A stretch of 64,000 bases of DNA from positions 8,111,501-8,175,500 of the forward strand of contig FSRD01000001.1 of NCBI GenBank assembly GCA_900129675.1, read 5' to 3'. Shown here in pieces: positions 40,710 to 48,754 of this stretch. Source of the stretch: Bradyrhizobium erythrophlei. Lineage in GTDB: Bacteria; Pseudomonadota; Alphaproteobacteria; Rhizobiales; Xanthobacteraceae. Made by a program: the position numbers and the translations under genes. Position 1 is the stretch's first letter; each line of letters starts with the position of its first letter. The notes below the pieces were generated by a model, which worked only from the letters and a program-made list of their open reading frames with translations, had not been told where the DNA came from and ran no database searches.

Positions 40710-41451
40710 CGACCTCGTCCTTCATGCGGAAACTTTTGCCTTCGATGACGACAGTATCGACGTGGTGCATGACGCGATCGAGAATGGCGGAGGTCAGCGT
40801 GCTGTCATTATTGAAGATCTGTGCCCAGTGCTTGTAGACGCGGTTGGTTGTGATCACGATCGGGGCGCGCTCGTAGCGCTCGCTGATGATCTGGAACAGC
40901 AAATCTGCACCGTGCTTGTCGATGGGCAGGTAGCCGAGTTCATCGACGATCAGGACAGCGGGCTTCACATAACGGCGGATCTCGCGCTTGAGTTGGCCGG
41001 CGGACTGGGCGGCGACTAGAGTGTTGATGATGTCGATGGCGGTGGTGAAGAGCACCGAGTGTCCACTTGTACAGGCGGCGTGACCCAACGCGATCGATAA
41101 GTGCGTTTTGCCCAATCCAACGTTCCCGATCAGGACCACGTTGGTGTTCGTTGCAATGAAGTCGAGACGAAACAGGTTCTGGATTTGCGCCCGATTGATC
41201 TTTTTAGGCCAGCTCCATTGGAAGTCATCGAGGGTTTTGCGGACGGGAAAGCGGGCGTTCTTGATTCGTCGCTCGATGCTGCGCATCTCGCGTGTGGTGA
41301 ACTCACCCTCAACGAGCTGCGCGAGATAATCGACGTGTGAGCGCTGCTGTTCGGCAGCTTTGCTGGCCAAGGCTTGGTAGTGACTTTGGACGTACTGCAA
41401 GTGCAGGCGCTGCAGCTGAGCATCCAATTGTGTCTGATCACTCGGTGTCAT
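40702..41451 (-). CDS. istB: IS21 transposition helper ATPase
   Basis: A 249-residue DnaA/DnaC-like AAA+ ATPase. Walker A is NVVLIGNVGLGKTHLSIALG, Walker B is KPAVLIVDELGYLPIDKHGA, and sensor 1 follows in RAPIVITTNRVYKHWAQIFN. The N-terminal helical domain HYQALASKAAEQQRSHVDYL binds IstA. It loads on target DNA and directs IstA. It overlaps istA by 14 nt. Confidence 0.95.
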   Translation of the reverse strand: MTPSDQTQLDAQLQRLHLQYVQSHYQALASKAAEQQRSHVDYLAQLVEGEFTTREMRSIERRIKNARFPVRKTLDDFQWSWPKKINRAQIQNLFRLDFIATNTNVVLIGNVGLGKTHLSIALGHAACTSGHSVLFTTAIDIINTLVAAQSAGQLKREIRRYVKPAVLIVDELGYLPIDKHGADLLFQIISERYERAPIVITTNRVYKHWAQIFNNDSTLTSAILDRVMHHVDTVVIEGKSFRMKDEVDE

Positions 41452-42913
41452 GATCGTTCACCTTGTAGTCGTTGAGATCCGGGGGATCGATGTCGATGTC
41501 GAGCAGATCGTGGCGGCGGGTGAGTTGTAACGGCCCTGGTTCCGGCAAGGTCCGCGTCCGCGCTTCCAGGATGTTGGTGATGTATTCGGCGCTGAAGGCC
41601 TCAAAGGCGAGCCCGTCGGAGATGGCGCGCGCCACGAGATCGGGAGAATAGATCTCTGCCAGCGCGAGGATTTTGCGGACGTGATGGCGGGCATTGAACC
41701 TGCGCTGCTCCAAGCCATCGTAATAGGCTGCCGCATCGGGCGAGAGCGCGAGAAAGCGCATCAACAGGCGCTGTTCGCTGGCACGCCGGCGCTGAGCGAT
41801 CAGACTTTTGGCATGATCGGGGTCTTCGATGTCCTGATGCCGGCCATAGTGGCGGCTGTGGCGGGCGATGAGTTGGTTGTCGAAGTAGATGCAAATGCGG
41901 TCCGGATAGGCTTTGACCGTCAATTTGCGGTGAGCATAGCTGGCGGGCACGGAATAATGATTGGTGTCCAGGGTGATGCGGAACTGGCTCGAGGCAACAC
42001 TCGTGAAGGTACGTGCGATGTCATAAGGGTGCGGGTTGAGCGACCCGAGATGCGGTCGCTCTTGCATCAGCAGATCGATAGGTCGCTGCTGAGTCTCGCC
42101 GTGGATTCGTACGTTGGCGACGGTGTCGAGCCAAACCTGTACAGCGGCTTGGATGGCGGCGAATTCGGTGAGCTCGAGGCCGTTGAGGAAATTCTTTTTG
42201 ACATAGCCGACACCGGATTCGACCCGGCCCTTCTCATTGCCGCGAGCGACATTGCAGTGTGTGATGGCGAAGCCGTGGTGGCGGGCAAAATCCAGGTAAC
42301 GCGGATTGAAGACCGGTGCGACGCCGGCCAGCCGCTGCAGGACCGCCGACTTAAGATTATCGACCATGACTCTGGCCGGCACACCGCCAAACGCGCGGAA
42401 CGCGTGTTCGTGACAGGCGAGGAAATGCTCCATTGTCTGGGAGACGGTGAACTCGACAAACATCTGGCGGCTGAAAGCCAGCACCATGACAAAGAACGAA
42501 AGTCGACGTTGCGTATTGCCGACGGCGACGCTTCCGTAGTTACCCCAGTCGACCTGTGCGCACTCGCCGGGAGCAAAATGCAGCTTCAGATAGACCGTAC
42601 GCTGGGGTGGGCGAACGCGGCGAACGTAATCGCGCAGGATGCTGACACCGCCGCGATAGCCTTCCTCGCGTAGCCGCTGAAAAATTTGTTGTGCGCTGTA
42701 CGGATGGGTGTCGAGCAAGCGTATGATGCTCGGCTTGAACGGATCTAGCTTGCTGGGACGTGGCTGGCCGCGTCGCCGTGTGAAGCGCGCACGCGCCAAC
42801 CACATCGCGACCGTGCCCCGATGAATCCCGAGGAACCGGGCGATCTGCGCAATCGTCAGGCCTTGGCGGTGGTGGCAATCGTGAATCTTACAGAATGTCT
42901 CGTAGTCGATCAC
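41438..42913 (-). CDS. istA: IS21 transposase
   Basis: A 491-residue DDE transposase. N-terminal helix-turn-helix domains: GLTIAQIARFLGIHRGTVAM and the following HTH. Catalytic core: LHFAPGECAQVDWGNYGSVA (Asp), GGVPARVMVDNLKSAVLQ (Asp) and GNEKGRVESGVGYVKKNFLN (Glu). Then come a beta barrel and a C-terminal helical IstB-contact region. Uninterrupted and of normal length. Confidence 0.95.
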   Translation of the reverse strand: MIDYETFCKIHDCHHRQGLTIAQIARFLGIHRGTVAMWLARARFTRRRGQPRPSKLDPFKPSIIRLLDTHPYSAQQIFQRLREEGYRGGVSILRDYVRRVRPPQRTVYLKLHFAPGECAQVDWGNYGSVAVGNTQRRLSFFVMVLAFSRQMFVEFTVSQTMEHFLACHEHAFRAFGGVPARVMVDNLKSAVLQRLAGVAPVFNPRYLDFARHHGFAITHCNVARGNEKGRVESGVGYVKKNFLNGLELTEFAAIQAAVQVWLDTVANVRIHGETQQRPIDLLMQERPHLGSLNPHPYDIARTFTSVASSQFRITLDTNHYSVPASYAHRKLTVKAYPDRICIYFDNQLIARHSRHYGRHQDIEDPDHAKSLIAQRRRASEQRLLMRFLALSPDAAAYYDGLEQRRFNARHHVRKILALAEIYSPDLVARAISDGLAFEAFSAEYITNILEARTRTLPEPGPLQLTRRHDLLDIDIDPPDLNDYKVNDHDTE

Positions 42914-42928
42914 GACCGTGCCCCGCTG

Positions 42929-43420
42929 TCAGGCTCGGTCATGGCAATCCCGGGCCGCGGAGGAAGCGAGAATGTCTTGGCCTAGCCGTAGCAAACGGTC
43001 GGTGGTGCGGACGATGTCATCTTGTAACGGTGTCCCCACGATATGGGCAATTAATCCAATTAAGACAGCAGGTTGCGCCAATAGGAGATCTTGTAACGTG
43101 GGGCTCGCGAAATTGATTGTTTTGTTCGTGAAATCAATGGGTTGCGCCAATGAGAGATCTTGTAACGCAACGCAGGCGCGCCGCCTCTTGCGCCAGTAAC
43201 CGGGATGATGCGATCGCCATGCCTTGACCCGGGCGACATTCGTAGGGCCGCGGAAGTAGTCCTGGTTCTCGGGAGCGGCGAGCCAACGAGCCTGGCTGGC
43301 GGTTTTGCTCGCTGCGCGACAGCTCTGGGCCGCGCAATAACGCTGGTGATAACGATTACCCGGATCAGGGCGAAAAAGTTTGTGGCAGCCCTTGCACTTA
43401 CGACGTTCCCCACTGGCCAT
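42929..43420 (-). CDS. IS21 5' accessory zinc-finger protein
   Basis: A 163-residue protein. ERRKCKGCHKLFRPDPGNRY then HQRYCAAQSCRAASKTASQA forms a Cys4-type finger, followed by a basic AARW..PENQDYFRGP stretch that looks like a DNA-binding region. The C-terminal part repeats a VALQDLSLAQ / TLQDLLLAQ / TPLQDDIVR unit, encoded by three atcttgtaacg-related DNA repeats on the plus strand. Proteins of this type accompany related IS21 elements in rhizobia. It lies 15 nt before istA. Confidence 0.75.
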   Translation of the reverse strand: MASGERRKCKGCHKLFRPDPGNRYHQRYCAAQSCRAASKTASQARWLAAPENQDYFRGPTNVARVKAWRSHHPGYWRKRRRACVALQDLSLAQPIDFTNKTINFASPTLQDLLLAQPAVLIGLIAHIVGTPLQDDIVRTTDRLLRLGQDILASSAARDCHDRA

Positions 43421-43703
43421 CGCGTCCCCTCCTGCGGGGACTCATGATCAGCCCAATGCAGAGCTCACTGTTCTCGAAATCAGATCGACGCCGGGGCCGG
43501 GCAACTCTGGCGCGATAACAAGCTCAAATCGCCGTCTCGGCACGCGTCCAAGTGCAGATTCAAATCGGTGCTTTTAGTCGAAAATCAAACTGGTGCTGAC
43601 AAGAAATAGCGCCCGGTTTCCCCTGTACTTGGCCGCTGGTTGAGTGCTTTCAAACCCGCCCATAATCGTGGCCCCGTAGCGGTCACAGACCCGCCATTCC
43701 CAC

Positions 43704-44160
43704 TTGGTCGGGCTTCGCTTGGTAATCAACACTTCCAACACGGCCCGGTCCCCGCATCCTCATGTGATCATCGCGCCGACAAGCCATCGCCTGACGCAAA
43801 AATCCCGCATAGCGCTGAGCGAGCTTGCCAACGAAACTTTCCTGACGCGCGAGCCCGGATCCGGAACACGCGGCCTGATGGAGCAACTGTTCGAAACAGC
43901 CGCCATTCGCCCAAAAATCGGCATGGCGATGAGCAGCAACGAAACTATCAAGCAGGCTGTGATTGCCGGGCTAGGCATTGCATTTACTTCTGCGCAGACC
44001 GTCGCAAAGAAACTCGATGAAGGACGATTGGTCACGCTCGATGTCGATGGCCTTCCCGTGGTCCGGCAATGGTTCATACTCTCGCGCAAGGACGAGGTCT
44101 TGCTGCCGCCGGCGCAGGCGATGCTCGATTTCCTCAGCGCCAAGGGATGCAGTTCCTCCC
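43704..44160 (+). pseudogene. LysR-family (CbbR-like) regulator, C-terminal fragment
   Basis: HPHVIIAPTSHRLTQKSRIA, LANETFLTREPGSGTRGLME, AMSSNETIKQAVIAGLGIAF and DVDGLPVVRQWFILSRKDEV form the second half of a LysR effector-binding domain. They are closest to CbbR/CysB-like proteins, with REPGSGTR and SSNETIKQAV as hallmarks. The helix-turn-helix and the first half are missing and the IS21 right end lies 100 nt upstream. After SAKGCSS the frame runs on into unrelated sequence. Confidence 0.7.
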
Positions 44161-44205
44161 CCGCACCTACGGCCGGCTGCGTCTCACCCGGCCGTCAGTC
44201 CGAAG

Positions 44206-44340
44206 CGAGTTTTGATCGAGCGACCGTGGCTGACGTTGGCGATCGACTGCTTCTCGAGAATGATTCTCGGCGCCGTGCTCACGTACGAAGGGCCCTCGGT
44301 ATACTCCGCGATGAAGTGCCTGCGGCAAGTCGTCCGGAAC
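44206..44340 (+). pseudogene. Integrase-core (Mu/TniA-like) fragment
   Basis: In another frame, RVLIERPWLTLAIDCFSRMI then LGAVLTYEGPSVYSAMKCLR. RPWLTLAID.xSRM.lG is the first catalytic Asp region of rve-type integrases of the TniA/Mu-like kind. Only about 45 codons remain, joined on both sides to unrelated genes. Confidence 0.55.
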
Positions 44341-44558
44341 AAGAAGTTGGTCTACGGCTTCCTGACGACGTCGCCGAACGCGGTCGTCGAGCCGATCCAT
44401 CCGAAGGCGATGCCGGTGATCCCGACCACCGAGGAAGAGCGCGACGTCTGGATGCGCGCGCCGTGGAAGAGGCCAAGGCGCTGCAGCGGCCGGTGCGGGA
44501 CGAGGCCCTCAAGATCGTGATGCGGGGCGCCGACAAGGAGGACAAGGTGGCCGCGTGA
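44341..44558 (+). pseudogene. YedK/HMCES SRAP-domain protein, C-terminal fragment
   Basis: LVYGFLTTSPNAVVEPIHPK then AMPVIPTTEEERDVWMRAPW, followed after a frameshift by EEAKALQRPVRDEALKIVMR and GADKEDKVAA. This is the end of the SOS-response-associated peptidase family, with the conserved HPKAMPV motif. The catalytic Cys2 at the N-terminus is absent. It is joined directly to the integrase fragment, so three genes meet within 850 nt. Confidence 0.65.
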
Positions 44559-44563
44559 AAGGC

Positions 44564-44590
44564 AATTTGGCAACAGGCTGTTGCCAAATT
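44564..44590. promoter_or_regulatory. Perfect 13-bp palindrome
   Basis: aatttggcaacag-g-ctgttgccaaatt. It lies right after the YedK fragment stop. There is no U tract, so it is not a standard terminator; it may be an operator or the centre of an inverted duplication. Confidence 0.6.
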
Positions 44591-44724
44591 GAGGTTCGCC
44601 GCTGTGCACAGGGCGGCGGAACAGGTGGAAAAGCGGAGACCCCACGATTGCGAATCCCAGGCTTGTGTTAGCTGCCGGAACGAACGACGGGCGCAAGGAT
44701 TCGTCCCGGGCAGGAGCCACCTCG

Positions 44725-44994
44725 ATGCTGATGACGAAGGAACGACGTCCCGCGATCCGGACGCTGCGCGGCTGGGCGATCTCGGTCCTGCAGGAAGCCG
44801 GCGCCATCCGCGAATGCGATGAGCACGGCTGGATACAGGACCGCGCAGATCCGCACGCCCGCGAGCGGGCCTTCGTCATGGCCCGTCAGGATCCGCCGCC
44901 AGGCGTCTCGGCTCAGGCCGCTACCACCGCGCTCGCCGAGGTGCTGGAGGGTATCGGCGATAGCTGCCCGGAGTGCCCGCCCGAGCCCGGCTAG
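44725..44994 (+). CDS. Conserved rhizobial small protein, 89 residues
   Basis: MLMTKERRPAIRTLRGWAIS, AGAIRECDEHGWIQDRADPH and ARQDPPPGVSAQAATTALAE, with a CPECPP end. The AIRECDEHGWxxDRADPHAR segment is a recognised pattern of a short Rhizobiales family without function. caggagc lies 10 nt before the start. The longer frame to 44665 is not needed. Its 3' end overlaps the convergent gene by 4 nt. Confidence 0.75.
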   Translation: MLMTKERRPAIRTLRGWAISVLQEAGAIRECDEHGWIQDRADPHARERAFVMARQDPPPGVSAQAATTALAEVLEGIGDSCPECPPEPG

Positions 44995-45158
44995 GCTGCT
45001 TCGATACGTTCGCCGCTATCGAACGACGGGCGCGTTCGGGCAAGCTCGTTCCACGCCTGGGCAACGCGGAGCCGTTGCTGACGCTCCGGGCCGTCAGTTG
45101 CGACAGCCTGCCTCATGGCCAGATCGGCCTCGCGCTGCGGATCGTAATCGTTCTGCAT
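44991..45158 (-). CDS. Conserved small helical protein, 55 residues
   Basis: MQNDYDPQREADLAMRQAVA then GPERQQRLRVAQAWNELART. A charged helical hairpin; the DYDPxREADLAMRQAxAxxGxERQxLxRVAQAW pattern is common in Bradyrhizobium. Start 45158 chosen by that pattern. It converges with the 44725 gene. Function unknown. Confidence 0.7.
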   Translation of the reverse strand: MQNDYDPQREADLAMRQAVATDGPERQQRLRVAQAWNELARTRPSFDSGERIEAA

Positions 45159-45280
45159 CGGACGAAAATGTAGGTGCGGAAGCGTAAACAATCAGCGGAA
45201 AGACATTCCGTAAGAACCCGGTCTCGAGCCTGCCTGCGCACCACTGGCTGCCGAGCCGCGCCGGCGCTTGAGAACTCCCG

Positions 45281-45490
45281 TCAGGTCTTGGACTTCCGTC
45301 CTGCTTCGCGCTTCGACGCATCTTCGCGCGCCAGCCGCTCCGCCTTCAACCGCTCGCGGTTTGCATGGAGGGCCTGTTGGGCCCGTTCGTACTCCGACAA
45401 CACTACCTTTGCGTCCGGGTCTCTGAATATCTTTCGAGCTTCCCGTTCCGCCGCGGTCGGCATCCTCCGCTCGGATATATGACTGCTCAT
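45281..45490 (-). CDS. Small charged hypothetical protein, 69 residues
   Basis: MSSHISERRMPTAAEREARK, then IFRDPDAKVVLSEYERAQQA and a Lys/Arg-rich end. The whole protein is predicted helical and charged. ggagggag is placed 8 nt before ATG 45490. Conserved-looking in rhizobia; no function known. Confidence 0.65.
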   Translation of the reverse strand: MSSHISERRMPTAAEREARKIFRDPDAKVVLSEYERAQQALHANRERLKAERLAREDASKREAGRKSKT

Positions 45491-45713
45491 TTACTCCCTC
45501 CTCGGGCGCAAACGGTCCCAGCTGCCAAGCGGTGCGCGCATCAGGACCGCCAACCTGGTGGGTAGGTTTTCCTCCAGCCTGGTTTTGGGGGGGTGTGCCA
45601 GAGGCAGGGATTTGACGCATGGAGAACCCGTTCGTTCCATTCCGCCTTGGCCGTGCGCGGCTTCTTGGCGGGGTCGACCTACTCGCCACGGACTTTTGAG
45701 CCCGGGCGCAGGC

Positions 45714-46145
45714 TCATGCCGTTTTCCGCTGCGGCTTGGCCGCCGTCTTCTTCGCCGGCGCTTCCTTCGCCTTTTTGCCTTCGATCGACATCAGCATTTC
45801 CTTCTGGCCGGGTGCCGCCTTGCGTGGCTTCTTGGCAGGCTTTGCGGCCTTGGCCGGCGCCGGTGCAGCTTCCTTGCCCACGGACCGCCGCAGCGCCTCC
45901 ATCAGGTCGACGACGTTGCCGGCGGCGGGACGATCCTTCGGCGTGATCGGCTTGCCGGCGCGCTTCTGGTTGATGAGCTCGACCAGGGCGGTTTCGTAGT
46001 GGTCCTCGAACTTGTCGGGCTCGAACCGTCCGCTCTTCTGGTTCACGATGTGCCTGGCGAGGTCCAGCATGTCCTTGGTGACCTTGACGTCCTGGATCTC
46101 GTCGAAATACTCCTCCTCGCTGCGCACTTCGTAGGGGTGGTGTGA
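45714..46145 (-). pseudogene. Ku DNA end-binding protein, C-terminal fragment
   Basis: YEVRSEEEYFDEIQDVKVTK, DMLDLARHIVNQKSGRFEPD, KFEDHYETALVELINQKRAG, then a Lys/Ala/Pro tail. This is the last strand, the helical arm and the C-terminus of bacterial Ku. The beta-barrel that encircles DNA is missing because the frame is cut at about 46145 and replaced by unrelated sequence. An internal ATG (46127) could give a 137-residue product able to contact LigD but not DNA ends. Functional Ku copies probably exist elsewhere. Confidence 0.85.
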
Positions 46146-46511
46146 ATCAGCACACCCAACATTGACCCCACAGATGCGAAGTCAATCAAGCGCTTAGGAC
46201 ACCGATCGGCGTTCGGGCCCCACGCCGGATGACAGTTTGAGCGGGGCAAGTCGGGTGTCAGGCATCGTTCCCGTCGCCTATTGGCATATTTCGGAAGTGC
46301 TGCATTCGCACCAAAGCGGTCGTCCGCCACCCAGTGGATTTTATGGGTTCAACCGTCCTAGGTCGAGCATGTCGCGGGCCTCAGATGACGTGCTCGCGGT
46401 TGGTCAGAACAATACGAACCAGTGCGGCAAGCAATTCGTCTCATTCGTACTGATACTCCGGCCGATCGGCCGCACCGGACGCCTTGAGCCGGCGATCCTG
46501 CGCCGGCTGCT
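46146..46511. other. Stretch without supported gene
   Basis: Unrelated sequence replaces the 5' end of ku. No IS end or repeat recognised. Confidence 0.4.
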
Positions 46512-47003
46512 TCATGCGGCCGCTCGGTAGTTGACAGCTGTTTCAGCGATCTTGCTGAGCGTTTCGTCGGTCTTCTTTTCTTCAGCCAGCGTCTGATCGA
46601 GCAGCTTGATCGCCTCCGGCATGTTCAGCTTCCGAGCCCATGCCTTCAGTGTGCCATACCGCGAGATTTCGTAGTGTTCGACCGCCTGCGCCGCCGCCAA
46701 CAGGCCGGCATCCAGCGCCGGCGTGCCGGCATACTCTTCCATGATCTCCTCGCCTTCATCGATGATACCTTCAATCGCGTCGCACTTCTTGCCGCGCGCG
46801 GCCTTCCCCAACAGCTCAAAGATGTTGTCCAGGCGCTCGACATGCGTCTCGGTTTCGTCGAGGTGCCGTTCGAAGGCAGCACGGAGGTCGTCCGAATTGG
46901 CAGCCTTTGCCATCTTGGGCAGAGCCTTCAATATCTGTTTTTCGGCATAGTAGATGTCCTTGAGCGTATGCAAGAACAATTCATTCAGGTCCTTCTCTGC
47001 CAT
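46512..47003 (-). CDS. DUF892 ferritin-like stress protein (YciF/YciE type)
   Basis: A 163-residue four-helix protein. ELFLHTLKDIYYAEKQILKA, FERHLDETETHVERLDNIFE, GLLAAAQAVEHYEISRYGTL and TLAEEKKTDETLSKIAE carry the Glu and His residues of a di-iron ferritin-like site (YAEKQ, HxxET, EHYE, EEKK). Family members are induced by osmotic and general stress; the catalytic role is unclear. Strong Shine-Dalgarno-like gggag before ATG 47003. It lies next to the envelope-stress operon on the same strand. Confidence 0.92.
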   Translation of the reverse strand: MAEKDLNELFLHTLKDIYYAEKQILKALPKMAKAANSDDLRAAFERHLDETETHVERLDNIFELLGKAARGKKCDAIEGIIDEGEEIMEEYAGTPALDAGLLAAAQAVEHYEISRYGTLKAWARKLNMPEAIKLLDQTLAEEKKTDETLSKIAETAVNYRAAA

Positions 47004-47097
47004 CGCACTCTCCCTGGGTTAGGTGTTGAAGAAACAACTTCCAGATCCTTCACGGATTTGCTCGGCGGCGCGAATTGGAGTGGCCACCGTAGCGGAC

Positions 47098-47823
47098 TTA
47101 ACGCGCCTTCAGGCTTTCTCGGACTGCATCCATTCCGCTACGGGCGGTCTCTTGCAACCGTTCCTGAGCTTCGGCGCCCATGTCTTCGACTTCGGCCTTG
47201 AGCGTATCAGAAGCCTCGCGCACGCTCTGGGACACCGCCCCGGCCCGGGCGTTCAGGTCCTCTTTGACGCTGTCGCTGAGCTCGCCGACCCATTCGTTTT
47301 CGAGATCGGACGCACTGAACGCACCCGCAAACGCGGCTCCAATCGCCAAGCCTATTGCGCCGAGTAGAAGCGGTTGTCTCTCGAGCAGATCCGAGAAAGA
47401 CGATTGGACTTGCGCGATCGTCTCCTTCCGGGGCAACACACCGCCGAGCTTGCCGAAGTTTTCCCGCGCATAGGCGACGCCCTCATCGAACCGATCCTTG
47501 ACCGCATCTGCTGCACTCGACACGGCATCCGACGCCGCGCCCTTGCCGTCGCGCAACGTGTCGCCCAAGTGCTGCGATGATCCGTGGTCCATTTCCGGAG
47601 CGGTCGGCGGACTGTTCGTGAATTTGGGCGCGTTCGGCCGCAGATTGGGGCCGATATCGGTGAGCGGTGCAGTTGCCGCACTCACCGAACTTGCCGTAGT
47701 CTTCAGCCTCTCGTTGCCCATCAAGAGCCACAGCGCACCTCCTCCGATAAGTGCGGCGGCAAGCGGGTTTTCGCGAACCGCATCCCTGAGATTTTCCAAA
47801 AAGCCGGTTTCGGTGGCGCTCAT
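47098..47823 (-). CDS. Membrane-associated stress protein with LEA-like C-terminus
   Basis: A 241-residue protein. GFLENLRDAVRENPLAAALI then GGGALWLLM forms a first membrane segment, and LLLGAIGLAIGAAFAGAFSA (about 160-180) a second. The C-terminus has repeated amphipathic units, LNARAGAVSQSVREASDTLK and AEAQERLQETARSGMDAVRE, like LEA or apolipoprotein repeats. The start at 47823 overlaps the upstream stop (ATGA). The same ENPLAAALIGGGALWL motif marks nutrient-deprivation-induced proteins of rhizobia. Last gene of the four-gene operon. Confidence 0.75.
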   Translation of the reverse strand: MSATETGFLENLRDAVRENPLAAALIGGGALWLLMGNERLKTTASSVSAATAPLTDIGPNLRPNAPKFTNSPPTAPEMDHGSSQHLGDTLRDGKGAASDAVSSAADAVKDRFDEGVAYARENFGKLGGVLPRKETIAQVQSSFSDLLERQPLLLGAIGLAIGAAFAGAFSASDLENEWVGELSDSVKEDLNARAGAVSQSVREASDTLKAEVEDMGAEAQERLQETARSGMDAVRESLKAR

Positions 47824-48215
47824 CGGACCATTTCCTTCACGGTATCCTTGTCCTTTTCGAGCTGGCGCATCGTTTCGCGGGGCGCCAGATTCCGTGCGTC
47901 CAGCCGGTTCATGCCGACCGCGAACAGCGCGCCGGCCAGTATCGCCGCAACGACCGCTGAGACAAGGTAGGAGATCGGCTGCGACCAGCCGCCAGCGATC
48001 AAGGCCGCCGACAGCGCAAACAGGGCCATGACGAGCGCCGGGATTATCAGGATAGCGCCCGCTGTGAAGAAGCCGACCGCCCAACCGACGTGCTGAACCT
48101 TCTCGCCGAGCTCGGCCTTGGCGAGATCGACCTCGTTCTGGAAGAGCTTGGCGAATTGCGAAAGCGCATCGCCCAGGAGGGCTGAGATCGTCCGAAGATC
48201 GGATTGCGTGTTCAT
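47820..48215 (-). CDS. Phage-holin-like DUF1469 membrane protein
   Basis: A 131-residue protein. N-terminal amphipathic part LFQNEVDLAKAELGEKVQHV, then two membrane helices, GWAVGFFTAGAILIIPALVM and YLVSAVVAAILAGALFAVGM. This is the Phage_holin_3_6/DUF1469 pattern. Overlaps both neighbours by ATGA. It probably acts in the inner membrane with the YihY-type protein in envelope stress; no lytic role is implied. Confidence 0.8.
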   Translation of the reverse strand: MNTQSDLRTISALLGDALSQFAKLFQNEVDLAKAELGEKVQHVGWAVGFFTAGAILIIPALVMALFALSAALIAGGWSQPISYLVSAVVAAILAGALFAVGMNRLDARNLAPRETMRQLEKDKDTVKEMVR

Positions 48216-48754
48216 GACGCATCCTTGTCTTGTGAGGATGAGGTCTGTTTCCCCGAAGCTCTAAGGAAACGTACTGCTGTGAAGCCGGCGAGCACCGACA
48301 GTCCGAGGAAGGCAGCCGGCTGCCGCTTGGCAAAGTCGGACGCCCCATCGACAAGGTCGCGGAAGGTCCCATTGCGGACTTTCTCGGCGGCATCTTCCAC
48401 ATAGTCGGCGGCGGAATTGATGCCGCGCGCGGCAAAGGGCGCGTCGCTCGCGAAAGCATAGGCGGCCTGCCGGATGTTGCCGGCAAAGCGGCTTGCGAAA
48501 TCCGCTCCCGAGCGCTGCTGCTCCTCGGCTTTGTCCTGGAAGTGATCCGCGGCCCCCTCGGCCACGTCCCTGGCGGCGTCGGCCGCCTCCTTGAACTTGT
48601 CGCGCGCGACATCCGTTGACGCTCTAAGCGCGTCGCCCGCCCGTTGCCTGAGATCGGCGCCAGCATCGGCCACCTGGTCCTTCAGGTTTTGCGTGGGGGT
48701 CGAGCCTTGGCTCTGGGAAGAACCTTTCTGGGTGTGAAGGTCAAAATTGCTCAT
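48212..48754 (-). CDS. LEA-like stress protein with one membrane helix
   Basis: A 180-residue protein with long amphipathic repeats: NLKDQVADAGADLRQRAGDA, RDKFKEAADAARDVAEGAAD, HFQDKAEEQQRSGADFASRF. Then comes a membrane segment, PAAFLGLSVLAGFTAVRFLR. It resembles nutrient-deprivation-induced proteins found beside YihY genes in rhizobia. Overlaps upstream and downstream genes by ATGA, so the stoichiometry is likely coupled. Confidence 0.75.
   Translation of the reverse strand: MSNFDLHTQKGSSQSQGSTPTQNLKDQVADAGADLRQRAGDALRASTDVARDKFKEAADAARDVAEGAADHFQDKAEEQQRSGADFASRFAGNIRQAAYAFASDAPFAARGINSAADYVEDAAEKVRNGTFRDLVDGASDFAKRQPAAFLGLSVLAGFTAVRFLRASGKQTSSSQDKDAS

Larger units (their letters stand above)
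40110..43601 (-). mobile_element. IS21-family insertion sequence with accessory genes
   Basis: The ends read tgtcaccagcggcg (left) and, reverse complemented, tgtcagcaccagtttg (right), a TG...CA type. Each end carries several short internal repeats (left: tgaaatt(g/a)tc three times; right: tcaaa-N-tggtgct twice), as in IS21 multiple terminal repeats. Genes on the minus strand in order: accessory 42929, istA, istB, accessory 40485. No clear target duplication was found. Confidence 0.8.

Noticed and set aside
41681..42673. 330-residue plus-strand frame
   Set aside because: Antisense to istA, whose DDE motifs are clear.
44206..44340. A complete transposase gene here
   Set aside because: Only one catalytic segment is present, flanked by unrelated fragments.
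44564..44590. Rho-independent terminator
   Set aside because: The stem is perfect but there is no U tract on either side, so I list it only as a palindrome.
47824..48666. 522-residue minus-strand frame covering three genes
   Set aside because: Only its last 241 codons from ATG 47823 match a protein; the rest is out of frame with the overlapping holin-like and LEA-like genes.
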